NCBI GenBank assembly: GCA_017628845.1
Contig: JAGBYI010000002.1
Location: forward strand, 1-44,462
From: Bacteroidaceae bacterium
GTDB lineage: Bacteria; Bacteroidota; Bacteroidia; Bacteroidales; Bacteroidaceae
Reading direction: 5' to 3'
DNA: 44,462 nt
Shown here: positions 35,636 through 43,748 of the stretch, one piece after another
How positions within the stretch are numbered: the first letter of the stretch is position 1
Layout of the letters: the number at the start of each line of letters is the position of its first letter
The notes under the pieces: model-generated
Databases searched by the model: none
Told to the model about the DNA's origin: nothing
What the model saw: the letters and a program-made list of their open reading frames with translations, nothing else
Made by a program: the position numbers and the translations under genes

Positions 35636-36604
35636 TTATTGCCATCCCCATGCTGCGAGGTTGTAGTTGGACTCTACGATCTTCTCGAGGTTGTCCGGCA
35701 TATTGCAGAAGAAATCTATGCCCGTCTTCTCTTCTAACTCGTCTATGCTGATGGCATATTTTCGGGCAATGGCTTTGCCGGCCGTAGTGTCATCTTCGGT
35801 GTGGGGTATCCATAGGGCAATGGCCTTGTATCCGCCCTGGGTCTGCGATTTTCCTGTCTTGTATAGCAGTGCCATGTAGAAATATTTCGGTACGATGATA
35901 TTGCTGGTACTGCTATTGCTGGTATAACCCATAATCTGTGTGGCTTTGTCTATGGTGCCGCCTTTCACTACGTATATTGTGTCCGTGGCATTGTTGGCAG
36001 GGCGCCAATTCTGATATAGTTTTCTGACAAACCCTTCGGCATTCACCCACACATAGCTGCCATTGTCGTCATATCCGTTGAAACGTCCAAATTGTGGATG
36101 CATGTTGGTCATATAGAAGGTCTGTGCATTTGCCGATACAGAGCACTGCCGGTCTTCGCTTGCAAGCATATGCCCACGCTGGTAACCTTTGAAATAGCCG
36201 TTCCCGACTCGGTATTTGGCTGGTACGTCTGGATCTGCTGCAAAGTCGCCTGCCCGTCCGCAATTGCTGTCGTATGTGTTGTCTATGTCCCAACGGAAGG
36301 CTGTCCATCTGCTGGCTTTCTTCAGTTGGTCGTACTCCATGCAGAAGTTCACGAACATTTTGTTGCTGTTGTCCCTGAGTCTGGCATGTTTTACTATAAA
36401 CTGGTCGTATGTCCCACCTTTCAGGCGAGGGATTTCCATACGGTTTGCCTCTATGATGGCAGTGCTGTTGGCATTCTCGTTTATTTTGTCCAAAGGCGTG
36501 TCAGGACTGGGAATCTCATTGTTGCATGAAATGAGATAAAGGCATGCTGTGATGACTATCCCCATGTTATACCAAAGGACAGATGGTAATTTTCTTTTCA
36601 TCAT
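35636..36604 (-). CDS. DNA/RNA non-specific endonuclease (NUC family), lipoprotein
   Basis: 322 residues from the first of two adjacent ATGs (36604, 36601). The signal ends in a lipobox LISC (C27), so the enzyme is lipid-anchored in the envelope. The NUC core is visible: YQRGHMLASEDR with catalytic H145 (the family usually has DRGH, here QRGH), and QTFYMTNMHPQFGRFN with N167 and the Mg-binding Asn N176. It would cut DNA and RNA in the periplasm or at the surface. The longer open frame upstream runs through the rpmE2 terminator and is not coding there. Genomic context (TonB receptor and a second nuclease nearby) suggests nucleic-acid scavenging. Confidence 0.88.
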   Translation of the reverse strand: MMKRKLPSVLWYNMGIVITACLYLISCNNEIPSPDTPLDKINENANSTAIIEANRMEIPRLKGGTYDQFIVKHARLRDNSNKMFVNFCMEYDQLKKASRWTAFRWDIDNTYDSNCGRAGDFAADPDVPAKYRVGNGYFKGYQRGHMLASEDRQCSVSANAQTFYMTNMHPQFGRFNGYDDNGSYVWVNAEGFVRKLYQNWRPANNATDTIYVVKGGTIDKATQIMGYTSNSSTSNIIVPKYFYMALLYKTGKSQTQGGYKAIALWIPHTEDDTTAGKAIARKYAISIDELEEKTGIDFFCNMPDNLEKIVESNYNLAAWGWQ

Positions 36605-36627
36605 AGACGGACCTTGTACTAAAGACA

Positions 36628-36661
36628 AAGAAGATGTGCCATGAACATAGCACATCTTCTT
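36628..36661 (-). terminator. Terminator of rpmE2
   Basis: A perfect 12-base stem AAGAAGATGTGC / GCACATCTTCTT with a 10-base loop, followed on the minus strand by TTGTCTTT. Confidence 0.75.
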
Positions 36662-36696
36662 GTTAAAAATCTTGATAAAGCCAAAAGCAAAGCAGA

Positions 36697-36948
36697 TTAC
36701 TTGCGAGTCTTTGCGTAGCGGCTCATGAACTTGTCCACACGACCAGCGGTGTCCACCAACTTGTTCTTACCAGTGTAGAAGGGGTGAGAAGTGTTAGAGA
36801 TTTCCAACTTAACTACGGGGTACTCCTGACCTTCGAAAACTACGGTATCAGTAGCCTTGCAGGTAGAGCGGCTCAGGAACATGTCGCCATTGCTCATGTC
36901 CTTGAACACAACGGGACGATAATTCTCGGGATGAAGTCCTTTTTTCAT
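36697..36948 (-). CDS. rpmE2: 50S ribosomal protein L31 type B
   Basis: 83 residues: MKKGLHPENYRPVVFKDMSNGDMFLSRST, VVKLEISNTSHPFYTGKNKLVDTAGRVDKFMSRYAKTRK. It has the type B length and lacks the zinc-binding CxxC pairs of type A L31, so it is zinc-independent. The start at 36948 is set by the conserved N-terminus; the upstream open frame is the leader. It has its own promoter and terminator, so it appears independent of the neighbouring operon. Confidence 0.96.
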   Translation of the reverse strand: MKKGLHPENYRPVVFKDMSNGDMFLSRSTCKATDTVVFEGQEYPVVKLEISNTSHPFYTGKNKLVDTAGRVDKFMSRYAKTRK

Positions 36949-37026
36949 ATCTTTTTTCTTATTTATTATTATCTGTTGGTTATATAGCTGGTAACTATAT
37001 GTGTAATGGAGTGCTATTTCGGAGTG

Positions 37027-37058
37027 CAAAGATACGGCATTTTATCTTCATGACCAAA
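37027..37058 (-). promoter_or_regulatory. Promoter of rpmE2: TTTG-N20-TATCTTTG
   Basis: TTTG (37058-37055), 20 bases, TATCTTTG (37034-37027) on the minus strand, a perfect consensus. The leader is about 75 bases. Confidence 0.8.
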
Positions 37059-37080
37059 CTTTTACGGAATAAAGTTATAA

Positions 37081-37113
37081 AAAAGCCGCCAAGCGAGTGA
37101 CTTGGCGGCTTTT
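37081..37113 (-). terminator. Terminator of the TonB receptor operon
   Basis: A 13-base stem AAAAGCCGCCAAG / CTTGGCGGCTTTT with loop CGAGTGA, followed by a T run on the minus strand, 22 bases after the stop of the DUF6359 gene. Confidence 0.88.
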
Positions 37114-37135
37114 ATGCTAGTATGATTTTCAACAG

Positions 37136-38944
37136 TTACTCTGCATAGGTTATTTCGAACTGTTCAATACGTACTTGTGATGGGGCACCAGTATTAGTGC
37201 TGGTATTTGTTAAAGTTAGAGTCTTGTCATAAATGTCGTTGATAATAATAATGGGGTCTTCAACAGATGTTGTCCCCTTGTCTGTTTCTACGTCTCCACT
37301 TGCGACATAGCCAGAAGTGCATGTAAGTTTAATGCGTTTAATAGTTCTTTCAGTTGAAAAGGTAATTTCATTCTGGGGATACATACGTAGGTTGCTTCCA
37401 TTGTTATAATACTTGGGAGAGTTCTGGTTGCCTCCGCCATCCACAGAAATGGTTACGCCTTGTACGGTAACCTCGGAAAAAGCCGTACCATTGCTTAACC
37501 CCAGGTCACTTGCTTTGAAGTTTGATACATTACTTCCTGTATCTTCTTCCAGGTCATCATCCTCTTGGTCACCTTCGCCTTCATCATCGCCAGGAGTGTC
37601 TCCATCAATGTCCTGACCGTTGCGCTTCTGTGAGTAGATGATGCCGTCCTTTGCTGTTTCAGGAGTATTTCCGTAGTAGTTCACGAGTTGTGCGTATACC
37701 ACCACTTCGTCGCCTACCTGAACGTCATCCACAGATGTAATGTCCGCACCATTCAAACCCTTTGTGCGGAAAATGAGGAACTGAGTGCTGTTAGCACTGC
37801 CATCATCCGAGATATGGAAAGTAGCGTTCTTGTACTCTGTGTTGATATCCATCTTGCTGCTTTCACAGACGATACCCTTGACATAGAACTTCTCCGATGT
37901 TGCCTGATCGGCAGGCAATGCGGCGGTGTAGTTATATGCAGCGGCGGCATTGAAAGGATTCTCCAAAGAACCATCACCTTGTGCTCCCTCAACAGGTTCG
38001 TCGCCACTTTCTTGTTCCTGGTCATCTTCTGCGGTAGGAGCAGTCAGGGTGTACTTGCTGATTTCCCTCAAGCCGGGAGCACCGAAATATGTGGTAGCCT
38101 TACCTTTCAGCCAAACCTCGACTCCCAATTTGCTGGGGTTATTCATCAGGTTAAGATCGGTACGTGCATCTGAACCGGCAGGCAACTGTACGGGTGCACA
38201 GTTAGCATAGTTTGTTTCATCGGGAACGTCTGCGATGCAGATGTTGGTACCGGATGCACCATCGGCAGTGAAGGTCATGTTCTCTAGTACAAACGGTGAT
38301 ACATCTGCGGGGATAGAACCAACGATGTAGCCGTGTACCCATACCTCCTTGCCGGTCTGGTTGGCGATGGCCTGGGCAACAGTGTATGGCTTGTCCCATG
38401 TGCCTCCATCTGCAGGAGTGTCAGGTGTATCGGATGCACTGCCATCCAGCACGGTATCACCACGTTTCTGCCAATAGATATAGGCCTTTCCTTGTGTGGT
38501 TTCAGGCGTGTTGCCTTTATAGTTAACGACATTGCCATATACGATAACCTCGTCGCCAACCTGAACATCATCCTCTGATTTGATGTTTTGGTTGTTGAGA
38601 CCTTTTGCTCTGTATACGGTGAATTTCTCACCTGCCAATTCACCATCGGCGCTGATGTCGAAGGTGGCATTGCCGAACTGGGCAGATATCTCCTTTGTTG
38701 AGCACACAATGCCCTTGATATATACTTTCTCAGGTGATTCTACGTCAGCCCCCAAATCCTGTACGTATTTTATAACTGCAGCAACATTGAAGGGTTCTTC
38801 CAATGTTCCATTGCCTTCTGCCCCTATAACTTCACCTTCACCCGGTTTTTCTGGTTCAATGAAAGGAGCGGGAACGTCCTCACAACTTGCCAGACCGAAA
38901 GCGGTGACGGCGGCAAGCATCATGGTTTTAAGAATCTTATTCAT
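37136..38944 (-). CDS. DUF6359-type surface lipoprotein with three OB-like repeats
   Basis: 602 residues with a lipoprotein signal (FGLASC, C21). Two closely related domains at about 45-165 and 325-445 both show G(N/D)GTLE(E/N)PFN, VYIKGIVC or FYVKGIVC, NATF(D/H)IS, VQVGDEV(I/V)VY and NYxGNTPET. A related but more diverged one lies between them (GTWDKPYTVAQAIANQTGKEVWVHGYIVG). An acidic linker (DDEGEGDQEDDDLEEDTG) leads to a C-terminal beta-sandwich-like domain. DUF6359/OB-like domains are thought to bind nucleic acid or other ligands; that is inference. Third gene of an operon after the TonB receptor and DUF5689 gene, 40 bases from the latter. Confidence 0.82.
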   Translation of the reverse strand: MNKILKTMMLAAVTAFGLASCEDVPAPFIEPEKPGEGEVIGAEGNGTLEEPFNVAAVIKYVQDLGADVESPEKVYIKGIVCSTKEISAQFGNATFDISADGELAGEKFTVYRAKGLNNQNIKSEDDVQVGDEVIVYGNVVNYKGNTPETTQGKAYIYWQKRGDTVLDGSASDTPDTPADGGTWDKPYTVAQAIANQTGKEVWVHGYIVGSIPADVSPFVLENMTFTADGASGTNICIADVPDETNYANCAPVQLPAGSDARTDLNLMNNPSKLGVEVWLKGKATTYFGAPGLREISKYTLTAPTAEDDQEQESGDEPVEGAQGDGSLENPFNAAAAYNYTAALPADQATSEKFYVKGIVCESSKMDINTEYKNATFHISDDGSANSTQFLIFRTKGLNGADITSVDDVQVGDEVVVYAQLVNYYGNTPETAKDGIIYSQKRNGQDIDGDTPGDDEGEGDQEDDDLEEDTGSNVSNFKASDLGLSNGTAFSEVTVQGVTISVDGGGNQNSPKYYNNGSNLRMYPQNEITFSTERTIKRIKLTCTSGYVASGDVETDKGTTSVEDPIIIINDIYDKTLTLTNTSTNTGAPSQVRIEQFEITYAE

Positions 38945-38984
38945 ATATGAATGTGTTTTATGTTATTACTTGTTTCTTGTGTTT

Positions 38985-39863
38985 TTATTCGCTAACGTGT
39001 TCCACCATGTCGCTGTTGGTGCGCATCAGTATCTGCCATGTGCCGTTGTAGTAGGTGCAGACGCCGTAGATGTCCACCTTGCCTGCGGGGATGGGGCGTG
39101 AAGCGAAATCGCTGTATGTGCTTGTACGCAGGACGATATCCTTTGCCTCTGTGCCCTTGATATTGCGGTTGGCGCAATTACTTGTCAAGCGCACGCTGCC
39201 GTCTTCGGGAGCCAGGGTTTGTGTGCCTTCGCCGGAGATTTCCACGTTGCTGATTTTCACGATGCGTCCAATCATGGAGTTATGGTCCTTGGGAGCGCTG
39301 AAATCTATGGTGTCGGCCTTTGCCGTCATCTGTATAGTCGTGGTTTCATCGCCATTGGTGGATGTGAACTCGTCGCCCACCAAGCGTACGCTCTTTTCCC
39401 AGATACCTTGCTCCATGCGGCCCATACCTCCGTTGTATTCTGCACCGAGTTGTGCCATCTTGCCATAACCGCCGATGTAAAGGCCTTTCAGGTTTATTAC
39501 AATCTTCTGACCGACTGGCATGAAGGCATACAGGTCTGTGGCGTTTATGCCCACGATGATGCCGCCGGTTTCGTCCTGAATGGAAATCTGCTTGTAGAGG
39601 TTGCCCCCCTGGTCGTTGCCGTTCACCACGGCATGCAGTTGCAGGTCATCCTCTATGAGCTTGTACCCGTTGGAGGTAATCACGCTGGCATATTTTGTCT
39701 TCAGCTCAGCGATGGTTGTCTGGACAGCCTTGTTTGGGACTATTTCGTTGTTGCCGTATGGAGGGTTGTCTCCGAAGTCGGGTGCTTTCCAGTCTTCGTC
39801 CATGCACGAACCCAGACAAAGGGCACCCAAAACAAGTGCTATGTATATTCTTGTCTTTTTCAT
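38985..39863 (-). CDS. DUF5689 domain lipoprotein
   Basis: 292 residues with a lipobox (LGSC, C20). The DUF5689 domain fills most of it (IAELKTKYASVITSNGYKLIEDDLQLHAVVNGNDQGGNLYKQISIQDETGGIIVGINATDLYAFMPVGQKIVINLKGLYIGGYGKMAQLG). The pattern of strands suggests an OB-fold-like domain followed by a second, related unit (IGRIVKISNVEISGEG ... ASRPIPAGKVDIYGVCTYYNGTWQILMRTNSDM). It is probably surface-exposed and a binding partner of the receptor encoded 27 bases upstream. Function unknown; often beside TonB receptors and nucleases. Confidence 0.85.
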   Translation of the reverse strand: MKKTRIYIALVLGALCLGSCMDEDWKAPDFGDNPPYGNNEIVPNKAVQTTIAELKTKYASVITSNGYKLIEDDLQLHAVVNGNDQGGNLYKQISIQDETGGIIVGINATDLYAFMPVGQKIVINLKGLYIGGYGKMAQLGAEYNGGMGRMEQGIWEKSVRLVGDEFTSTNGDETTTIQMTAKADTIDFSAPKDHNSMIGRIVKISNVEISGEGTQTLAPEDGSVRLTSNCANRNIKGTEAKDIVLRTSTYSDFASRPIPAGKVDIYGVCTYYNGTWQILMRTNSDMVEHVSE

Positions 39864-39890
39864 GTCTTCTTACACCTTATATATTATATA

Positions 39891-42455
39891 TTAGAAACGG
39901 TAGTTTATGTTCAGCATGAAGTTGAACCCCTGTGAATAGTACTTCTTGGGGTTCTTCAGGAAGTTGTATGTACGGCTGGACATCTCACCGTCGTTCACGC
40001 TGTAGTTGGCACGGCTCTGTTCGTAACCGCCGGTGCACAGGCTTGTGTTGTTGGTGATGTTGCTCAGGTTCAGGTTCACGCTCAAGGGGTTCTTGCCTAA
40101 ATAGAACTGCTTGCCTATGGAAGCGTCCAGCACGAAGCCGCCGTTGCCCTTGGCCTGTTCGGGGATGGCATATACTGGTGTGCCATCAACATCTATGAAT
40201 GCACCACCATAGTTGTTGGCAGCCCACAGTTCCTGTACGCTCTGCAGACGTGTCACGGGGGTATAGCTCAGATATATGCGGTCGTAGTAGTTGCCAGTCA
40301 GTCCTAAGTACCAGCCGTTCACGCGGTAGTTCAAGGCCAGGCTTGCGGCAGCCAAAGGAGTGCCGCTTTCGCGCATGCCGTTGGCAAAGCAGGTCGTGCG
40401 CTTCAGAGTACCGTCGTCTGAAAGCATGTAGTCCACATTGGTGTTGCCCACGATTTCAGCCTCGGAGTATGTGCCCAGCAGTGTTATGTCGAAGTTGCTC
40501 GTAACCTTGAACTTGGCGCCCAGTTCTACGCCATAGTTGCGTTTTGTGATGTTCTGCGAACTTACGTATACAAAACTGCTCTCGTTGTCGTCGTAGAAGC
40601 AGGACCATTCTGTTCCGTCATACTTGTAATTGAAGTAGCCGGTCAGGTTCAGGCGGAGCCAACTGTTGTTCAGGGCGTAACTGAGTTCAGCACTTGCTAT
40701 TTTCTCGTTTTTCAGGTTGTACACGAAGTCGTTCATCTTCTCGGGGCAGATGAACGCATCACGTGCGCTTGGGGTCTTTGCTTCGAAACCGCCACCCACG
40801 CTCAGGGAGTGGCCTCTGCCCAGATTCAGTGTGCTTGCCAGTTTCACACCACCGTCTAAGAAACTTGCCTTTCGGCTTGTACCGTAGCTGTTATTGGCAA
40901 ACAGACCGTTGCGCATGTGTCCCACGCGGTACATTGTTGTACTGGTTGAACGTGCTGCTATGTAGTTGTGGCTTATGCCTATGTTTTTGGTGTATGCTGC
41001 ATATATGCCCATTTTGTGCACGTTGATGTCGTAGTCGTAGGCATAGCGGTCGCCAACATTCACTGTGCGTTTGGGATTGTTCAGGTCATAGTCGGCCTTG
41101 GGGTCATTCTCCTGATACGTACCAACCAGATGCCTGTCTATATTGTGGAAGTTTTCGCCGCCCAGCATGTCTTCCAATGTCTGGTAGTGCATGCCCTTTG
41201 TCAGGTTTGCCTGCACACCAATGTTTAGTTTGCTGGTGTTGTCTATGGTCCAGTTGAAGTTGCTGCTCAGCGCTCCAGTCAGATGGTCGTTGTGGCGTGC
41301 CTGTATCCAGTATATGGCATCGCTGCCTGTCTTGTTGAGCTGCTGGTTGGCAAAGTACAGTTCGTCAAAGTTTATCTGGCGTGCCTGCGGACCGCTCATC
41401 CAGTAATCCTTGGCAGTGTTGTATGCATCCCAGTTGTTGTTGCTGCCGTCTGTCTCGCCCCACACGTCATAGTTGTATGAAGGGAAGTTCTTCCAATAGT
41501 CTGGAGCAGGGTTTGTTCCGCTATAGTCCAGTTTCGTGCTGCTGTACAGTTGGTAGCGCACCATTGCACTGGTTGTCATCTTCAGGTCGTCCTTTATCTG
41601 GTAGTCCCATGTAAGCAGAGCTGTAGGTGCGAAGTCGTTTACTATACGGCTGGCACGCTTCTTGCCGTTCTGGTATCCCCAGTAGGGGTTGTACATGCGG
41701 TCGTTGGCCAGCCAGTATGCCTCGTCCGTACTTGCGCCCTGCTGTGCTCGTTCAGTGGGATTGCCCCATACTGCCAGGTTCAGGGAGTGCCTGTTGTTCC
41801 ACTTTTTCTGTACCGACATCAGGAATGAAAGGCTGTTGTAGAACGTGCCGTCCACGGCCGCTGTTTCCATATTGCCCCATCTGTATGCCAATGATCCATA
41901 GAAGGCCCAGCCATTCTTGCTCAGACCTGTTCCGTGCGAGAACATGCCTCGCACTGTGTAGTTGCGGTTCAATCCGCTCAATGTTATCTTGCTGCCGGTG
42001 CTCATGCTTGAAGCGCGGAAATCGTAGTTCGTTGCTCCGCCCAGTCCGGGCATGGCAAAGGTATTGCTTTCAAATGGATTTGCCGCATCCTTGTTTCGAG
42101 CCGCATCGTTCATGCCGCCGATATTTGAGAACTGGAAGCGTCCGTTCTCCACTTGATTGGCCTGCACACCGTTGATGTAGACATCGTTGTACTTGTTGTC
42201 CAGTGCGCGGAACTTGAAGCGTGCTGCGCTCCATGTCCAACCGATGTTGTTGGTGTAAAGATTGTTGGAGGAACCCACCTGTATGACATCTGATGTCATG
42301 TCGTCATCATCGCCCAGCTGCGACTCCGAAATGGTAAAGTCGCCAGCATCGATGACCATGATGGTGGAGTCCGCTTCCGACTCTTGGCTGCTTTGGGCAT
42401 AACTGCATGTTGCCGCCAGCAGGACAAACGCCGTCAGTTGAAACTTTCTTTTCAT
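39891..42455 (-). CDS. TonB-dependent outer-membrane receptor
   Basis: An 854-residue outer-membrane beta-barrel receptor: Sec signal (LLAATCSYAQ), short N-terminal region, plug domain (about 50-180) with SDVIQVGSSNNLYTNNIGWTWSAARFKFRALDNKYNDVYINGVQAN, a barrel, and a C-terminal strand ending INYRF with the terminal Phe. It lacks the CarboxypepD-like domain that SusC-type receptors carry, and no SusD follows; instead two OB-like lipoproteins do. First gene of the operon; only a weak -7 box (GAACTTTG, 42497-42490) is seen. A divergent gene encodes a secreted nuclease. Import of nucleic-acid breakdown products or another ligand is inferred. Confidence 0.9.
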   Translation of the reverse strand: MKRKFQLTAFVLLAATCSYAQSSQESEADSTIMVIDAGDFTISESQLGDDDDMTSDVIQVGSSNNLYTNNIGWTWSAARFKFRALDNKYNDVYINGVQANQVENGRFQFSNIGGMNDAARNKDAANPFESNTFAMPGLGGATNYDFRASSMSTGSKITLSGLNRNYTVRGMFSHGTGLSKNGWAFYGSLAYRWGNMETAAVDGTFYNSLSFLMSVQKKWNNRHSLNLAVWGNPTERAQQGASTDEAYWLANDRMYNPYWGYQNGKKRASRIVNDFAPTALLTWDYQIKDDLKMTTSAMVRYQLYSSTKLDYSGTNPAPDYWKNFPSYNYDVWGETDGSNNNWDAYNTAKDYWMSGPQARQINFDELYFANQQLNKTGSDAIYWIQARHNDHLTGALSSNFNWTIDNTSKLNIGVQANLTKGMHYQTLEDMLGGENFHNIDRHLVGTYQENDPKADYDLNNPKRTVNVGDRYAYDYDINVHKMGIYAAYTKNIGISHNYIAARSTSTTMYRVGHMRNGLFANNSYGTSRKASFLDGGVKLASTLNLGRGHSLSVGGGFEAKTPSARDAFICPEKMNDFVYNLKNEKIASAELSYALNNSWLRLNLTGYFNYKYDGTEWSCFYDDNESSFVYVSSQNITKRNYGVELGAKFKVTSNFDITLLGTYSEAEIVGNTNVDYMLSDDGTLKRTTCFANGMRESGTPLAAASLALNYRVNGWYLGLTGNYYDRIYLSYTPVTRLQSVQELWAANNYGGAFIDVDGTPVYAIPEQAKGNGGFVLDASIGKQFYLGKNPLSVNLNLSNITNNTSLCTGGYEQSRANYSVNDGEMSSRTYNFLKNPKKYYSQGFNFMLNINYRF

Positions 42456-42571
42456 AATGTTTTGGGTTTAATAAATGATTTGTCACGTACAAAGTTCGGA
42501 AAAATATCTGTAAAACCGCCACGCGACCTTATTTTTTTAAACAAAACCATACGAGTTGTTCAAAAAAACGT

Positions 42572-42579
42572 TAACTTTG
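42572..42579 (+). promoter_or_regulatory. -7 box (TAACTTTG) of the EEP nuclease gene
   Basis: TAACTTTG, 63 bases before the ATG at 42643, in the 187-base divergent spacer. Confidence 0.5.
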
Positions 42580-42642
42580 CACTGTGTGATTACTATGGGA
42601 GATTGTATCCCGAATGTTGTACGCTATATGTAATAAGACCAA

Positions 42643-43689
42643 ATGATGAAGAGAGTATCTCTGTTCTTCTGTTCTATTGCTTTGCTTTTTGCCATGCATG
42701 CTCATGCCCAGGAGCGCAAGTTGCAGATGCATGCTGTGGCTTTCTATAATCTGGAGAATCTTTTCGATACCTGCCACGATGCCGGCAAGATTGACTGGGA
42801 GTTCCTCCCCGACGGCACCTATCATTGGACCAAGGTGAAGTACGAGCACAAGTTGGCCAACATGTCGCGTGTGCTCTGCGAACTCGGTACCGACAAACTT
42901 CCCTACGGTGCCAGCATCATCGGTGTCAGCGAGGTGGAGAATTCCAAGGCTTTGGATGACCTCATTGCTCAGCCTGCCATGAAGAAGCGCGGTTTCCGCT
43001 ATGTCCATATTGAAGGACCAGACAAGCGTGGCGTGGACTGTGCCCTTATCTATAATCCACGTGCGTTCCATGTTACCAAGGCATTCAACAAGGACTATGT
43101 CTACGAGAACGGTGATACTGTTCGTCGCACCCGTCCTTTCCTGTGTGTCCAGGGCAAGTTGGCTGGTGACAATGTCACAGTTATCGTCTGCCACTGGCCC
43201 AGCCGTGCTGCCGAAGGTATCTTCCGCGAGTACGGAGGCCGGCAGGTGCGTGCCCTTGCCGACAGTATCGGCGAGGCCGATCCCAGTCAGCACATCCTTG
43301 TCATGGGCGATATGAATGACGACCCCGACAATGCTTCCATGGCACAGTGCCTTGGTGCACGTCGCAAGGTCTCAGAGGTGAAGAAGGGCGACTTCTACAA
43401 TCCCTGGTGGGATATACTGCGCAAGAAGGGGCAGGGGACCCTCAGTTATCAGGGAGCATGGAACCTGTTCGACCAGATTGTGATGAGCCGCAGTCTTGTG
43501 GAGGAGTACAAGGCAAATACCTACAACGGTCTCACCCTTCACTCCTATCACATCTTCAAGCGTGATTACCTGTTCCAGACCGAGGGAGCCTACAAGGGCA
43601 CTCCCAAGCGCACCCACTCCCGTGGTGTATGGCTGGACGGTTTCAGCGACCACCTGCCCGTGGTGGTCTATCTTGTAAAGAAGAGTTGA
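42643..43689 (+). CDS. Secreted endonuclease/exonuclease/phosphatase (EEP) family protein
   Basis: 348 residues with a Sec signal (ALLFAMHAHAQ). EEP motifs in order: FYNLENLFDT (metal-binding Asn/Glu), GVSEVEN, KRGVDCALIYNP, VCHWPSRAAEG, VMGDMNDDPDN (GDxND) and FSDHLPVVVYL (catalytic SDH). This is a metal-dependent phosphodiesterase or phosphatase, most likely a nuclease, exported to the periplasm or outside. It is transcribed divergently from the TonB receptor operon and shares its regulatory spacer, suggesting a joint role. The exact substrate is not determinable: some relatives act on phospholipids or inositol phosphates. Confidence 0.88.
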   Translation: MMKRVSLFFCSIALLFAMHAHAQERKLQMHAVAFYNLENLFDTCHDAGKIDWEFLPDGTYHWTKVKYEHKLANMSRVLCELGTDKLPYGASIIGVSEVENSKALDDLIAQPAMKKRGFRYVHIEGPDKRGVDCALIYNPRAFHVTKAFNKDYVYENGDTVRRTRPFLCVQGKLAGDNVTVIVCHWPSRAAEGIFREYGGRQVRALADSIGEADPSQHILVMGDMNDDPDNASMAQCLGARRKVSEVKKGDFYNPWWDILRKKGQGTLSYQGAWNLFDQIVMSRSLVEEYKANTYNGLTLHSYHIFKRDYLFQTEGAYKGTPKRTHSRGVWLDGFSDHLPVVVYLVKKS

Positions 43690-43748
43690 GGATCATACAT
43701 AAACATAAGATATAATTACCATAAACCCTTTAATAACAATTACAAAAA

